14,798 nt of DNA from contig JBMOIL010000054.1 in NCBI GenBank assembly GCA_049317345.1, forward strand, positions 1-14,798, written 5' to 3'. Shown here in pieces: positions 6,095-12,607 of the stretch. Origin of the DNA: Mxb001 sp049317345. Lineage in GTDB: Bacteria; Actinomycetota; Actinomycetes; S36-B12. The notes beneath the pieces are model-generated. The model was not told the origin of the DNA. It worked only from the letters and a program-made list of their open reading frames with translations, and did not search any database. How positions within the stretch are numbered: position 1 is the stretch's first letter; each line of letters starts with the position of its first letter. The translations under genes and the position numbers were made by a program.

Positions 6095-6741
6095 CCCCGC
6101 ATCACCCGATCGGCGAAGTCGGCGAAGGCCTGGCAGCCCAGCTTGGTCATGCTGCCGTCGGCGTTGAGCCAGTCGGGGTTGGTGGGCGACATCGCATTCC
6201 AGCTGAAGACCTTCACGTTGGGGTAGGTCTCAGCCAGCCCCGCGATTGCGGCATTGGTGTCCTGCTCGAATGTGTAGCGCTCGGGGTCGTCGGGGATCTG
6301 GATCGTCGTCCACACGACCGTGCGATCGGGGCCGAGGATCTGCATGATCGCGTCGAGATCCTGTGCCGAGGCGCCGCCGTTGGCGCCGAGGTGGATGAGC
6401 ACTCCGTCGGGGATGTTCTCGCCGCGTGCACGCAGATCCACGACGGCATCGGTCACTCGCCGGTCGGTGGTCGCATCGATCTCGTAGTCGAGCTTCTTGA
6501 GGCAGCGCTTTGCACTGATGAGCACGTAGTCGCCGAAGGCAAGCACCGGACCGGTGTACGGCGTCCTGATCGTCGGCGTCGGCTCAGGGGAGGCCGATGC
6601 GGATGCAGGAGCGGACTCGGCGGCGACGGATGTCGACTCCCACGGCAGGAGCGGGCCCGGGCGTGCGATGGCAAGCCAGATCCCCGCGGTGAACGACGCC
6701 ATGAGCAGCACCGCGATGCCGAGGGCCTTGACCCAATCCAT
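6091..6741 (-). CDS. Membrane-anchored SGNH-hydrolase-like protein lacking catalytic Ser and His (predicted pseudoenzyme)
   Basis: 216 residues from ATG 6741, chosen because a TACATT box lies seven bases upstream; an in-frame ATG at 6780 would put this box inside the gene. Residues 5-26 are a single signal anchor, followed by an Ala/Ser/Pro-rich linker (40-63). Residues 64-216 follow the SGNH domain seen at the C-terminus of OatA-type acyltransferases: VLAFGDYVLISAKRCLKKL (block I), the IDATTDRR block, VLIHLGANGG (block III), YPNVKVFSWNAMS, and WLNADGSMTKLGCQAFADFA (block V). The family has GDS and DGxH; here the Ser is Tyr72 and the His position is Met198, so hydrolysis or acyl transfer by the normal mechanism is not expected. 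It probably acts outside the membrane as a binding protein. It converges on the cupin gene. Confidence 0.8.
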   Translation of the reverse strand: MDWVKALGIAVLLMASFTAGIWLAIARPGPLLPWESTSVAAESAPASASASPEPTPTIRTPYTGPVLAFGDYVLISAKRCLKKLDYEIDATTDRRVTDAVVDLRARGENIPDGVLIHLGANGGASAQDLDAIMQILGPDRTVVWTTIQIPDDPERYTFEQDTNAAIAGLAETYPNVKVFSWNAMSPTNPDWLNADGSMTKLGCQAFADFADRVMRG

Positions 6742-6748
6742 CAGCACG

Positions 6749-6754
6749 AATGTA
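6749..6754 (-). promoter_or_regulatory. -10 box TACATT of the SGNH-like gene
   Basis: Minus-strand TACATT, seven bases (cgtgctg), ATG 6741. It supports the shorter start. Confidence 0.5.
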
Positions 6755-6796
6755 GCCCGATCCGCGTGTGCGAGTGGCATAAAGACACGGACCGGG

Positions 6797-6802
6797 GATC
6801 AT
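6797..6802 (+). promoter_or_regulatory. Candidate -10 box GATCAT of the DoxX-like gene
   Basis: GATCAT, six bases (caaggg), GTG 6809. The A2 and T6 positions match, the first T does not. Spacing equals the other leaderless starts. Confidence 0.4.
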
Positions 6803-6808
6803 CAAGGG

Positions 6809-7219
6809 GTGATCACCACGCTCGCACGCCTCGTGCTCGGAGTCTTCCTGCTCATTGCCGGGGTCGGCCACTTCATTAACCTCCAGGAGTTCACGGCTCA
6901 GGTGCCCCCCTGGATGCCCGCTCCGGAGTTCGTCGTCTACGCGTCGGGAGTGGTCGAGATCGCCCTTGGGCTCGCCCTCATCGTCGTGCGCAAGCAGCGC
7001 GCGATTGTCGGATGGATCGTGGCGGCGTTCTTCGTCATCGTCTTCCCCGGCAACATCTGGCAGTTCATCGAGGCACGCGATGCCTTCGGCCTGGATAGCG
7101 ATCTTGCGCGCGGCGTCCGACTGCTCTTCCAGCCTGTGCTGGTCATCTGGGCACTGTGGTGCACGGGTGCGTGGACCGCTGCGCGCGAGGCCTGGCGTGC
7201 ACGACAGGCATCGGCTTAA
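6809..7219 (+). CDS. DoxX-like four-helix membrane protein
   Basis: 136 residues from GTG 6809. The longer open frame upstream (to 6554) is antisense to the SGNH-like gene and is rejected. Four hydrophobic segments: 4-24 (LARLVLGVFLLIAGVGHF), 41-60 (FVVYASGVVEIALGLALIVV), 65-82, and 102-120. The H-x-x-N after helix 1, the ASGVVEIALGLAL helix and PGNIWQF (80-86) are typical of DoxX/MauE-related proteins (compare the family PANIY motif). Such proteins act in quinone or thiol redox roles in some bacteria, but most are uncharacterised. It ends in a TTAA overlap with the convergent DUF72 gene. Confidence 0.85.
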   Translation: MITTLARLVLGVFLLIAGVGHFINLQEFTAQVPPWMPAPEFVVYASGVVEIALGLALIVVRKQRAIVGWIVAAFFVIVFPGNIWQFIEARDAFGLDSDLARGVRLLFQPVLVIWALWCTGAWTAAREAWRARQASA

Positions 7220-7959
7220 GCGAGCAGCTCGCTCAACTCGATGGCATTGCGCACACCCGCGGAGCTCGCGGTGTTGTCGAAGATGACGATCGACGGTGAC
7301 GGCGCGGCCCGCAGCCATTGCGAGAGCGACGTGAGGTCGGCGGTCGAGTAGGCGCTGTAGTAGCGGCGGGGCGTGCCATGGAGCCGGACGTAGGTGCCCG
7401 GCGGGACGGCCAAGCCGCCCCTGTCGGGCTGGCCCGGCCCGGCGCGTGCCGCGCCCGCCTCAGGGATAGTGGTGCGCACGGGGGTGATCCCATGCTCCGC
7501 CAGCAGGTGGGCCGCCTCGGGGGATTCCCAGGAGGGATGCCGCGGCTCCCAGGCGACCATTCCTGAGTAGAGGCTCCGGAGCCGCTCGAGGAAGGCCGCA
7601 TCGCGCTCGGGGTCGGTGACCAGGGTGGGCGGCAGCTGGATGAGCACGGCGGCGAGCTTGGGGCCCAGGCTCATCATCGGTTCCAGGGCCTGCTCGAGCT
7701 TGGCATTGGCCGACAGCCGGGCGGCGTGGGTGACCGCGCGGTTGATCTTGACGCTGAAGCGGAAGCCCGGGGGTGTCTGCTCCGCCCAAGACGCGAAGGT
7801 CTCGGCGCGCACGGCGCGATAGAAGGAGGAGTTGACCTCGACCATGGAGAACGTCTCGGCGTAGCGCGTGAGCCCACTGCCGGAGCCGGGGAAGTAGGTG
7901 CGGTGCTTGCTCACCGCCTCGCTCCACCCGGCGAGACCGATGAGTGGATCGGAGCTCAC
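7216..7959 (-). CDS. DUF72 (YecE-like) protein
   Basis: 247 residues from GTG 7959. DUF72 (PF01904) hallmarks: LIGLAGWSEAV (6-16), YAETFSMVEVNSSFYR (33-48), FRFSVKINRAVTH, LAAVLIQLPPTL, WEPRHPSW, YVRLHGTP, and SIVIFDNTASSAGVRNAIEL at the end. The fold is a TIM-barrel relative of endonuclease IV; the biochemical role is unknown. The start is uncertain. The GTG overlaps the TGA of the preceding PH-like gene (GTGA, 4 bases) and has GGAAG eight bases upstream, which suggests translational coupling; the in-frame ATG at 7974 (5 codons longer) has no ribosome site. The start at 8028 lies inside the upstream gene and is unlikely. Confidence 0.88.
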   Translation of the reverse strand: MSSDPLIGLAGWSEAVSKHRTYFPGSGSGLTRYAETFSMVEVNSSFYRAVRAETFASWAEQTPPGFRFSVKINRAVTHAARLSANAKLEQALEPMMSLGPKLAAVLIQLPPTLVTDPERDAAFLERLRSLYSGMVAWEPRHPSWESPEAAHLLAEHGITPVRTTIPEAGAARAGPGQPDRGGLAVPPGTYVRLHGTPRRYYSAYSTADLTSLSQWLRAAPSPSIVIFDNTASSAGVRNAIELSELLA

Positions 7960-8423
7960 GTCACGTGCTTCCATGCAGCGTCGACAAGCCGCAGACCCTC
8001 GCGGCCCTCGACATGCGCGGGGAGACACTGCCTAAGGAGAGCTGCGACCCTGTCCGCATCCTTGCGCGAGGTGAGCTGGAGTGTCGCCGTGCGAGCGGAT
8101 GTGCTCACGGTCAGATCGACGCGGGGTGAGCTCTTGTCCGCACCCTTGGGGGTCTTCTCGACGACCTGGATCCGCGTGACCTCCGACCACAGCAGTCGGC
8201 GGTGACTGGCGAGGGAGAGTCCCTGCTCGTCGAGGAACCACGGACGCAGGGCGCGGAAGTAGGCGAGCAGCCCGGCGACAACGAGGACGCCTCCGATGAT
8301 GAGCAGGGGCGGGGATCCGCGCAGACCCCGGACGGCCAGGATGACGCCGATCGCTGCCGTGGCCGCCGCGAGTGCCGTCGCCCAGCCGGGGCGGCGGCCC
8401 AGGCGAAGTTCGCGCACGGTCAC
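7956..8423 (-). CDS. Two-helix membrane protein with bacterial PH-like domain
   Basis: 155 residues. Two hydrophobic helices (about 15-33 and 39-57) are followed by a short beta-rich domain: WFLDEQGLSLASHRRLLWSE, TRIQVVEKTPKG, RVDLTVSTSARTATLQLTSR, then a helix DADRVAALLRQCL. The Trp-x-Glu-Val start (LWSEV) and layout match small actinobacterial PH-domain membrane proteins. The PH-like domain faces the cytoplasm by the positive-inside rule. Function unknown. The GTG at 8423 lies six bases after a TAGCGT box. It is first in a two-gene unit with the DUF72 gene, overlapping it by 4 bases. Confidence 0.8.
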   Translation of the reverse strand: MTVRELRLGRRPGWATALAAATAAIGVILAVRGLRGSPPLLIIGGVLVVAGLLAYFRALRPWFLDEQGLSLASHRRLLWSEVTRIQVVEKTPKGADKSSPRVDLTVSTSARTATLQLTSRKDADRVAALLRQCLPAHVEGREGLRLVDAAWKHVT

Positions 8424-8429
8424 GGGGTG

Positions 8430-8435
8430 ACGCTA
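8430..8435 (-). promoter_or_regulatory. -10 box TAGCGT of the PH-like / DUF72 unit
   Basis: Minus-strand TAGCGT, six bases (cacccc), GTG 8423. Leaderless geometry. Confidence 0.6.
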
Positions 8436-8463
8436 CCCGCGTGCGGTGGGGGTGGCGAGCACC

Positions 8464-8469
8464 TAGGCT
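8464..8469 (+). promoter_or_regulatory. -10 box TAGGCT of the molybdopterin oxidoreductase gene
   Basis: TAGGCT would start transcription near 8476, giving a ~33-base leader that carries the GGAGG site. It is divergent from the PH-like gene promoter, 29 bp from its -10. Confidence 0.5.
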
Positions 8470-8497
8470 CGGCGCACCAGAGGAGCGGCGCACGGGC

Positions 8498-8502
8498 GGA
8501 GG
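8498..8502 (+). promoter_or_regulatory. Ribosome binding site of the molybdopterin oxidoreductase gene
   Basis: GGAGG six bases before ATG 8509; an ATG at 8504 in another frame is only one base away from it and is unlikely to be used. Confidence 0.65.
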
Positions 8503-8508
8503 CATGGC

Positions 8509-10656
8509 ATGTCGGTCCACTACCGCGCGTGCAATCTGTGCGAGGCATCGTGCGGGCTGGAGATCACGGTCGAGGCCAATCGCGTCACGAGCATCCGTGG
8601 CGACGCGGCCGACCCCTTCAGCCAGGGCTACCTCTGCCCCAAGGGGGTCGCGCTGCAGGACCTCACGCATGACCCCGATCGACTACGCCGCCCGGTACGC
8701 CGCGTGGGGGACCGCTGGGAGGAGATGACCTGGAGCGAGGCATTCGACCTCGTCGCCTCTCGACTCCTCGACATCCGGTCGCGCTACGGCGGGGACGCCA
8801 TCGGCTTCTATCTGGGCAACCCGATCACCCACGGCTGGGCGCCCATCATCTACATCCCGCAGCTGCTCAAGGCGCTGGGCACGCGCAATCGCTACTCCGC
8901 GGCGAGTGTCGACCAGCAGCCGCAGCACCTGCTGTCGCACCTGCTCTTCGGATCACCGCTGCTGCTCCCGGTGCCCGACGTCGATCGCACCGACTTCCTG
9001 CTCGTCGTCGGTGGCAACCCGCTCGTCTCCAACGGCTCGATCATGACCGCGCCCAACATCAAGCGGCGACTCGAGCGCTTGCGCGAGCGCGGCGGCCGGC
9101 TCGTCGTCGTCGACCCGCGACGCACCGAGACCGCCGACATCGCCGATGAGCATGTCTTCATCCAGCCCGGCACCGACGCCTTCCTCCTCGCAGCTATGGC
9201 GCACGTCATCGTCACGGAAGGCCTCGCCCGTCCCGGACGGGCCGAGTCCTACGTCGACGGACTCGATGCGGTGCAGGAACTCGTGCACCAGGTGACACCC
9301 GAGGACGCCGAGCGCCGCACCGGCGTGCCCGCCGAGACCATCCGCCGACTGGCCCGTGAGTTCGCGTCAGCCAGGCGTGCCGCGGTCTACGCGCGTCTCG
9401 GTGTGTGCCAGACGGAGTTCGGCACCACGGCGTACTGGCTCGTGCACGTGCTCAATGTGCTCACCGGCCGCCTTGACGAGGTGGGTGGCTGGATGCTCGC
9501 GGAGCCGGCGTTCGACCTGCCGCGCATCGGCGCGCTCACGACCGACCTGCCCGGTTACGACCGCTGGCGCTCGCGCGTGCGGGGGATCCCCGAGGTGGCA
9601 GCGGAATTCCCCTCGAGCACTCTCGCCGATGAGATCCTCACGCCCGGCGAGGGCCAGATCCGGGCGATGGTGCTGGTGGCGGGCAATCCGGTGCTCACCG
9701 TGCCGCAGGGTCGGCGGATCGATGAGGCTCTCACCTCACTCGACTTCTGCGTGGCGATCGACTACTACGTCAACGAGTCGACCCGTCACGCCGACGTGAT
9801 CCTGCCGCCCACGACCGCACTGGAGCGCGAGGAATTCGACCTGGTCTTCCCCGCGGTGAGCGTGCGCAATCACGTGCGCTGGGGGGAGCGCGTGATCGAG
9901 CCGGAGCCCGACACGCGCGCAGACGCCGACATCCTGCGGGAGCTGCTGTGGCGGGTCGAGGCATCGACCATGGGCACGCGTCGTGCTCGCGCCCTTGATG
10001 CGGCACGTCGACGCTTCCTGCCGCGCCGATTCGTCGACGCGGCGCTGCGGGCGGGCCCATGGGGTCTGCGTCACGGTCGACGGCTGTCGCTGCGCAAGGT
10101 GCGCCAGCATCCGCACGGCCTCGACCTCGGTGCACTGCATCCGGTGCTGCCGCGCCGACTCATGACCGACGGCAAGCGGATTCGCCTCGATCATCCGGTG
10201 GTGGTGGCGGATTGGCCACGCCTCATGGCGGCACTGCACGCGCAGCCGGAGCCCACGGAGGGACGTGATCTGCTGCTCATCGGGCGCCGCCACCTGCGGA
10301 GCAACAACAGCTGGATGCACAATTCGGCTCGCCTCACGCGCGGCAGCAACCACTGCGCGGTGCTCGTGCACCCCGACGATGCTCAGTCGAGGGGAATCGC
10401 CGCGGGCGACCGGGTGAGGGTGTCGACTGCCGCCGGGTCCATCGAGGCTGTGGCGGAGATCAGCGAGTCGGTCATGCCTGGCGTCGTGTGCATGCCGCAC
10501 GGATGGGGTCACGGCTCGCGGTCGGGCGTGGGCTGGAGTCACGCCGCATCGCTGCCCGGTGACAGCGTCAACGACATCACCGAGGACACCCGCTACGACC
10601 CGCTCAGCGGCAATGCCGCCGTCACGGCGCTTCCGGTGTCGCTGCAGCCGGCCTAG
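8509..10656 (+). CDS. Molybdopterin-dependent oxidoreductase with N-terminal [4Fe-4S] site
   Basis: 715 residues. The N-terminal Cys8-x2-Cys11-x3-Cys15...Cys43 set (ACNLCEASCG, GYLCPKG) binds a [4Fe-4S] cluster (Molybdop_Fe4S4). The molybdopterin domain follows: SVDQQPQHLLSHLLFGSP (133-150), LLVVGGNPLVSN (164-175), VVVDPRRTETADIAD (199-213), PGTDAFLLAAMAH, GVCQTEFGTTAYWLVHVLNV, YYVNESTRHADVILPPTT. From about 587 the cofactor dinucleotide-binding domain begins (LLLIGRRHLRSNNSWMHNSA ... PGVVCMPHGWGHG). This is the DMSO-reductase family. The Mo-ligand position is probably Ser133, not Cys or Sec, so formate dehydrogenase activity is not supported. No TAT signal, so cytoplasmic. No small or membrane subunit genes adjoin. 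Substrate unknown. Confidence 0.92.
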   Translation: MSVHYRACNLCEASCGLEITVEANRVTSIRGDAADPFSQGYLCPKGVALQDLTHDPDRLRRPVRRVGDRWEEMTWSEAFDLVASRLLDIRSRYGGDAIGFYLGNPITHGWAPIIYIPQLLKALGTRNRYSAASVDQQPQHLLSHLLFGSPLLLPVPDVDRTDFLLVVGGNPLVSNGSIMTAPNIKRRLERLRERGGRLVVVDPRRTETADIADEHVFIQPGTDAFLLAAMAHVIVTEGLARPGRAESYVDGLDAVQELVHQVTPEDAERRTGVPAETIRRLAREFASARRAAVYARLGVCQTEFGTTAYWLVHVLNVLTGRLDEVGGWMLAEPAFDLPRIGALTTDLPGYDRWRSRVRGIPEVAAEFPSSTLADEILTPGEGQIRAMVLVAGNPVLTVPQGRRIDEALTSLDFCVAIDYYVNESTRHADVILPPTTALEREEFDLVFPAVSVRNHVRWGERVIEPEPDTRADADILRELLWRVEASTMGTRRARALDAARRRFLPRRFVDAALRAGPWGLRHGRRLSLRKVRQHPHGLDLGALHPVLPRRLMTDGKRIRLDHPVVVADWPRLMAALHAQPEPTEGRDLLLIGRRHLRSNNSWMHNSARLTRGSNHCAVLVHPDDAQSRGIAAGDRVRVSTAAGSIEAVAEISESVMPGVVCMPHGWGHGSRSGVGWSHAASLPGDSVNDITEDTRYDPLSGNAAVTALPVSLQPA

Positions 10657-11144
10657 TCGGCGAGCAGCGGAGTGATGTCCTTGACGATCTCCGTCGGCTT
10701 CGTCTTCGGGGCGTAGCGCGTGACGGTGGTGCCGTCGGGGGCGACCAGGAACTTCGTGAAATTCCACTTGATCGACGACCCGAGCATGCCGCCGGCCCGG
10801 TCCTTGAGGAAGACGAAGACCGGGTGCGTGCCCTTGCCATTGACGTCGATCTTGGTCGAGAGCGGGAAGGTCACGCCGTAGTTGACCTTGCAGAACTCCT
10901 CGATCTGAGTGTCGTCACCCGGCTCCTGGTGCGCGAATTGGTCGCAGGGGAAGCCGAGGACCACTAGGCCCTGCGGGCCGAGCTCCTCGTGCAGCTTCTG
11001 CAGGTCGTCGTACTGCGGAGTGAAGCCGCACTTGCTCGCGGTGTTGACGACGAGGACCGGTTTGCCGGCGAAGTCGGCGAGCGCGACCTCCTTGCCGTGG
11101 TTGTCGACGAAGGTGAGGTCATAGAGGGAATCGGGTCCGGGCAT
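10653..11144 (-). CDS. Glutathione peroxidase-family (probably thioredoxin-dependent) peroxidase
   Basis: 163 residues. Peroxidatic Cys39 in NTASKCGFTPQY (34-45), FPCDQF with Gln69, and the WNFTKFL block (Trp127, Asn128) supply the Cys-Gln-Trp-Asn tetrad. Cys85 in IEEFCKVNYG lies 46 residues after Cys39, the spacing of the resolving Cys in thioredoxin-dependent members (as in yeast Gpx2), so thioredoxin or mycoredoxin rather than glutathione is the probable reductant. It removes hydroperoxides in the cytoplasm. The ATG is six bases after GACAAT. It ends in a CTAG overlap with the convergent oxidoreductase gene and is divergent from the lipoprotein gene. Confidence 0.93.
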   Translation of the reverse strand: MPGPDSLYDLTFVDNHGKEVALADFAGKPVLVVNTASKCGFTPQYDDLQKLHEELGPQGLVVLGFPCDQFAHQEPGDDTQIEEFCKVNYGVTFPLSTKIDVNGKGTHPVFVFLKDRAGGMLGSSIKWNFTKFLVAPDGTTVTRYAPKTKPTEIVKDITPLLAD

Positions 11145-11150
11145 GCGCCT

Positions 11151-11156
11151 ATTGTC
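11151..11156 (-). promoter_or_regulatory. Candidate -10 box GACAAT of the peroxidase gene
   Basis: Minus-strand GACAAT, six bases (aggcgc), ATG 11144. The first base differs from TANNNT. Confidence 0.4.
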
Positions 11157-11198
11157 TCGCCGCGCGGCGCGCCCGCCACTCGGGTCAGCCGTTTCGCC

Positions 11199-11204
11199 TA
11201 GCCT
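11199..11204 (+). promoter_or_regulatory. -10 box TAGCCT of the lipoprotein gene
   Basis: TAGCCT, six bases (aagcgc), GTG 11211. It favours the GTG over the adjacent ATG at 11214. Confidence 0.6.
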
Positions 11205-11210
11205 AAGCGC

Positions 11211-11696
11211 GTGATGCGGCGCAGGGGAGCGGCAGGGCGAGTCGGTGCGGGTCTGATCGTGGCGGGGCTCCTCCTGTCCGCGTGCAGCCAGGCCCCCGAT
11301 GGCGCATCGTCATCAAGCCCTGCGGCGCCGGTGCTCGACTGTGCCGCGGCGCAGCTGGCGATGGACGACTACTCCGTCGCACTCTCTGATCTCGCGACCA
11401 GCCTGGAAGCCGGCGACGCGATGTCAGCGGTCGCCGCTGCGGACGCCATGTCCTACTCCCTGGACCAGCTCGAAGCTGCCCTGCCGGATATCCCTCAGGC
11501 GGGCGAGGCATTCCTTTCGGCGTCGAGGGGGGTCGCACTGCAGGTGAAGCAGTCGGCCGCGGACTCCCCGGAGATGACCGGGCTGCTCGGCGAGCTCACC
11601 GCTGTCTTCGGTGACTCTGCGTTCGCCGAGGGCGGCGCCGCCATTGACGAGTACGTCGTGCAGGTATGCCCACAGGCCAGCCCGTCCGCGTCGTAA
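11211..11696 (+). CDS. Small secreted lipoprotein of unknown function
   Basis: 161 residues. Arg-rich n-region, hydrophobic stretch and lipobox LLSAC with Cys25 as the lipid-modified residue. The mature part starts with a Ser/Pro/Ala linker. Cys44 (VLDCAAAQL) and Cys153 (VQVCPQAS) may form a disulfide joining the ends of a mostly helical domain: LDCAAAQLAMDDYSVALSDL, SAVAAADAMSYSLDQLEAAL, GEAFLSASRGVALQVKQSAA, MTGLLGELTAVFGDS. I do not recognise the family. The pattern looks like a short helical bundle, anchored to the outer face of the membrane. It has its own leaderless start and converges on the next unknown gene with an 18-base gap. Confidence 0.8.
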   Translation: MMRRRGAAGRVGAGLIVAGLLLSACSQAPDGASSSSPAAPVLDCAAAQLAMDDYSVALSDLATSLEAGDAMSAVAAADAMSYSLDQLEAALPDIPQAGEAFLSASRGVALQVKQSAADSPEMTGLLGELTAVFGDSAFAEGGAAIDEYVVQVCPQASPSAS

Positions 11697-11714
11697 TTGC
11701 TCAGGCGGGCAACA

Positions 11715-12221
11715 TCACCGTAGTTCGCTGAAGGCACCCACGAGGGCAGCCCGCGCATCATCGAGTTCGCCCTGCGGCGGGTAGATCGCCTGCCCCTGCT
11801 CGGCCAGTGACGTGATCCCCGTGGCGCGCAGTGCGAGCCAGATGTCCGCCTCCTCGCGTGCCGTGAGCAGATCGCTATGCCAGGGCAGGATCGCGATCGC
11901 ATCCACTCGATCGCGAGCGACGGAGATCTTCGAGGCAGCATCGATGGCGGCAGCCCGCACGATCTCCTGGTGCGCACTCTCGGTGTCACCGGGTGCGGTG
12001 TACTCCAGGACCGAGTTCACCTGGCGCTCCCCGGACTCGATCGCGGTGACGGTCTCGTCGAAGGCGATGACCAGATCGTCCGTGGCCGAGGCACGCCAGC
12101 GCGCGTCGACGACGTAGGCGAGTGCGGCGAGAGCGAGCACCGCCGCGAGCGAGGAGACAAGGGTGATGAGAGCACGCCGGCTCACGCTCGAGTGCTCGCG
12201 CCCCTGCTCGATCGACTCCAT
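11715..12221 (-). CDS. Small membrane-anchored protein of unknown function
   Basis: 168 residues from ATG 12221; GTG 12227 is an in-frame alternative (170 residues). A TAGCCT box ends 9 bases before the ATG and 3 bases before the GTG, so the ATG fits a start at or near the 5' end better. Residues ~17-38 are a single membrane helix (ALITLVSSLAAVLALAALAYVV) preceded by Arg, so the rest is extracytoplasmic. The outer domain is helical: LVIAFDETVTAIESGERQVN, ESAHQEIVRAAAIDAASKIS, VARDRVDAIAILPWHSDLLT, AREEADIWLALRATGITSLA, ELDDARAALVGAFSEL. No cysteine, no recognised family; perhaps a four-helix sensor-like bundle. Convergent with the lipoprotein gene. Confidence 0.75.
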   Translation of the reverse strand: MESIEQGREHSSVSRRALITLVSSLAAVLALAALAYVVDARWRASATDDLVIAFDETVTAIESGERQVNSVLEYTAPGDTESAHQEIVRAAAIDAASKISVARDRVDAIAILPWHSDLLTAREEADIWLALRATGITSLAEQGQAIYPPQGELDDARAALVGAFSELR

Positions 12222-12230
12222 CTTCACCCG

Positions 12231-12236
12231 AGGCTA
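12231..12236 (-). promoter_or_regulatory. Candidate -10 box TAGCCT of the small membrane-anchored protein gene
   Basis: Minus-strand TAGCCT, 3 bases before GTG 12227 and 9 before ATG 12221; a near-leaderless start at the ATG would leave a 3-base leader. Confidence 0.4.
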
Positions 12237-12294
12237 GGAGATGCGCAGACCCCCCGCATATCGGCAGGAGACTGCTGATGGCCGGTGACTCGCG

Positions 12295-12607
12295 ATGGGT
12301 CAGTCGAGCAATCCGAGGGCGGTGAAGGATGCCAGTGCTGCACCGATGGCGATCGTCGACGGCGGTGTCGACCTGGCCGGGACGATCGTCCCGGTGGAGC
12401 GCACGGTCCTCGACCAGGCTTCCTCGGGAAGGGTGCTCCTTGGCATGCGCCCGGAGGACCTGCGCCTTGAGGATTCGGGCGCCGCGATGACGGTCCAGCT
12501 CGTGGAGATGCTCGGCGCCGACGCCTATGTCTACGGTCGACTCGTAGCGGCGACGTCGTCGCGGAGGCTTCCTGATGTGCGGGAGTCGGTCGCGCTAGCG
12601 TGCGTCC
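12295..12607 (+). pseudogene. Remnant of a sugar ABC transporter ATPase (UgpC/MalK/MsmK type), TOBE region only
   Basis: The frame from 12295 to about 12600 encodes MAIVDGGVDLAGTIVPVER, VLLGMRPEDLRLED (residues 48-60) and MTVQLVEMLGADAYVYGRL (65-83), then RRLPDVRESVALA. This is the order and wording of the C-terminal TOBE domain of sugar-import ATPases, where GVRPEDL is followed by VxVVExLGxExxVYGRL. The nucleotide-binding domain of about 230 residues (Walker A, signature, Walker B) is absent, no leaderless box or ribosome site precedes the ATG, and beyond 12607 the frame is only a shadow of the next gene. It is therefore a decayed 3' fragment, the only sign of a lost sugar transporter here. 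The 12228-12294 bases hold the promoter of the gene on the other strand. Confidence 0.75.
12596..12601 (+). promoter_or_regulatory. -10 box TAGCGT of the AOC-barrel gene, in the 3' end of the ATPase remnant
   Basis: TAGCGT, six bases (gcgtcc), ATG 12608. Leaderless geometry within the former coding sequence. Confidence 0.6.

Noticed and set aside
6554..6808. Long N-terminal extension of the DoxX-like frame
   Set aside because: Antisense to the SGNH-like gene; the first membrane helix starts right after GTG 6809, which has a -10-like box at the right distance.
9736..10767. 343-codon minus-strand open frame
   Set aside because: Antisense to the molybdopterin oxidoreductase and overlapping the peroxidase gene; low-complexity, His/Arg-rich translation.
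12241..12294. Possible upstream continuation of the ABC ATPase remnant in another frame (QTPRI)
   Set aside because: Too short to distinguish from chance, and broken by stops in all three plus-strand frames.
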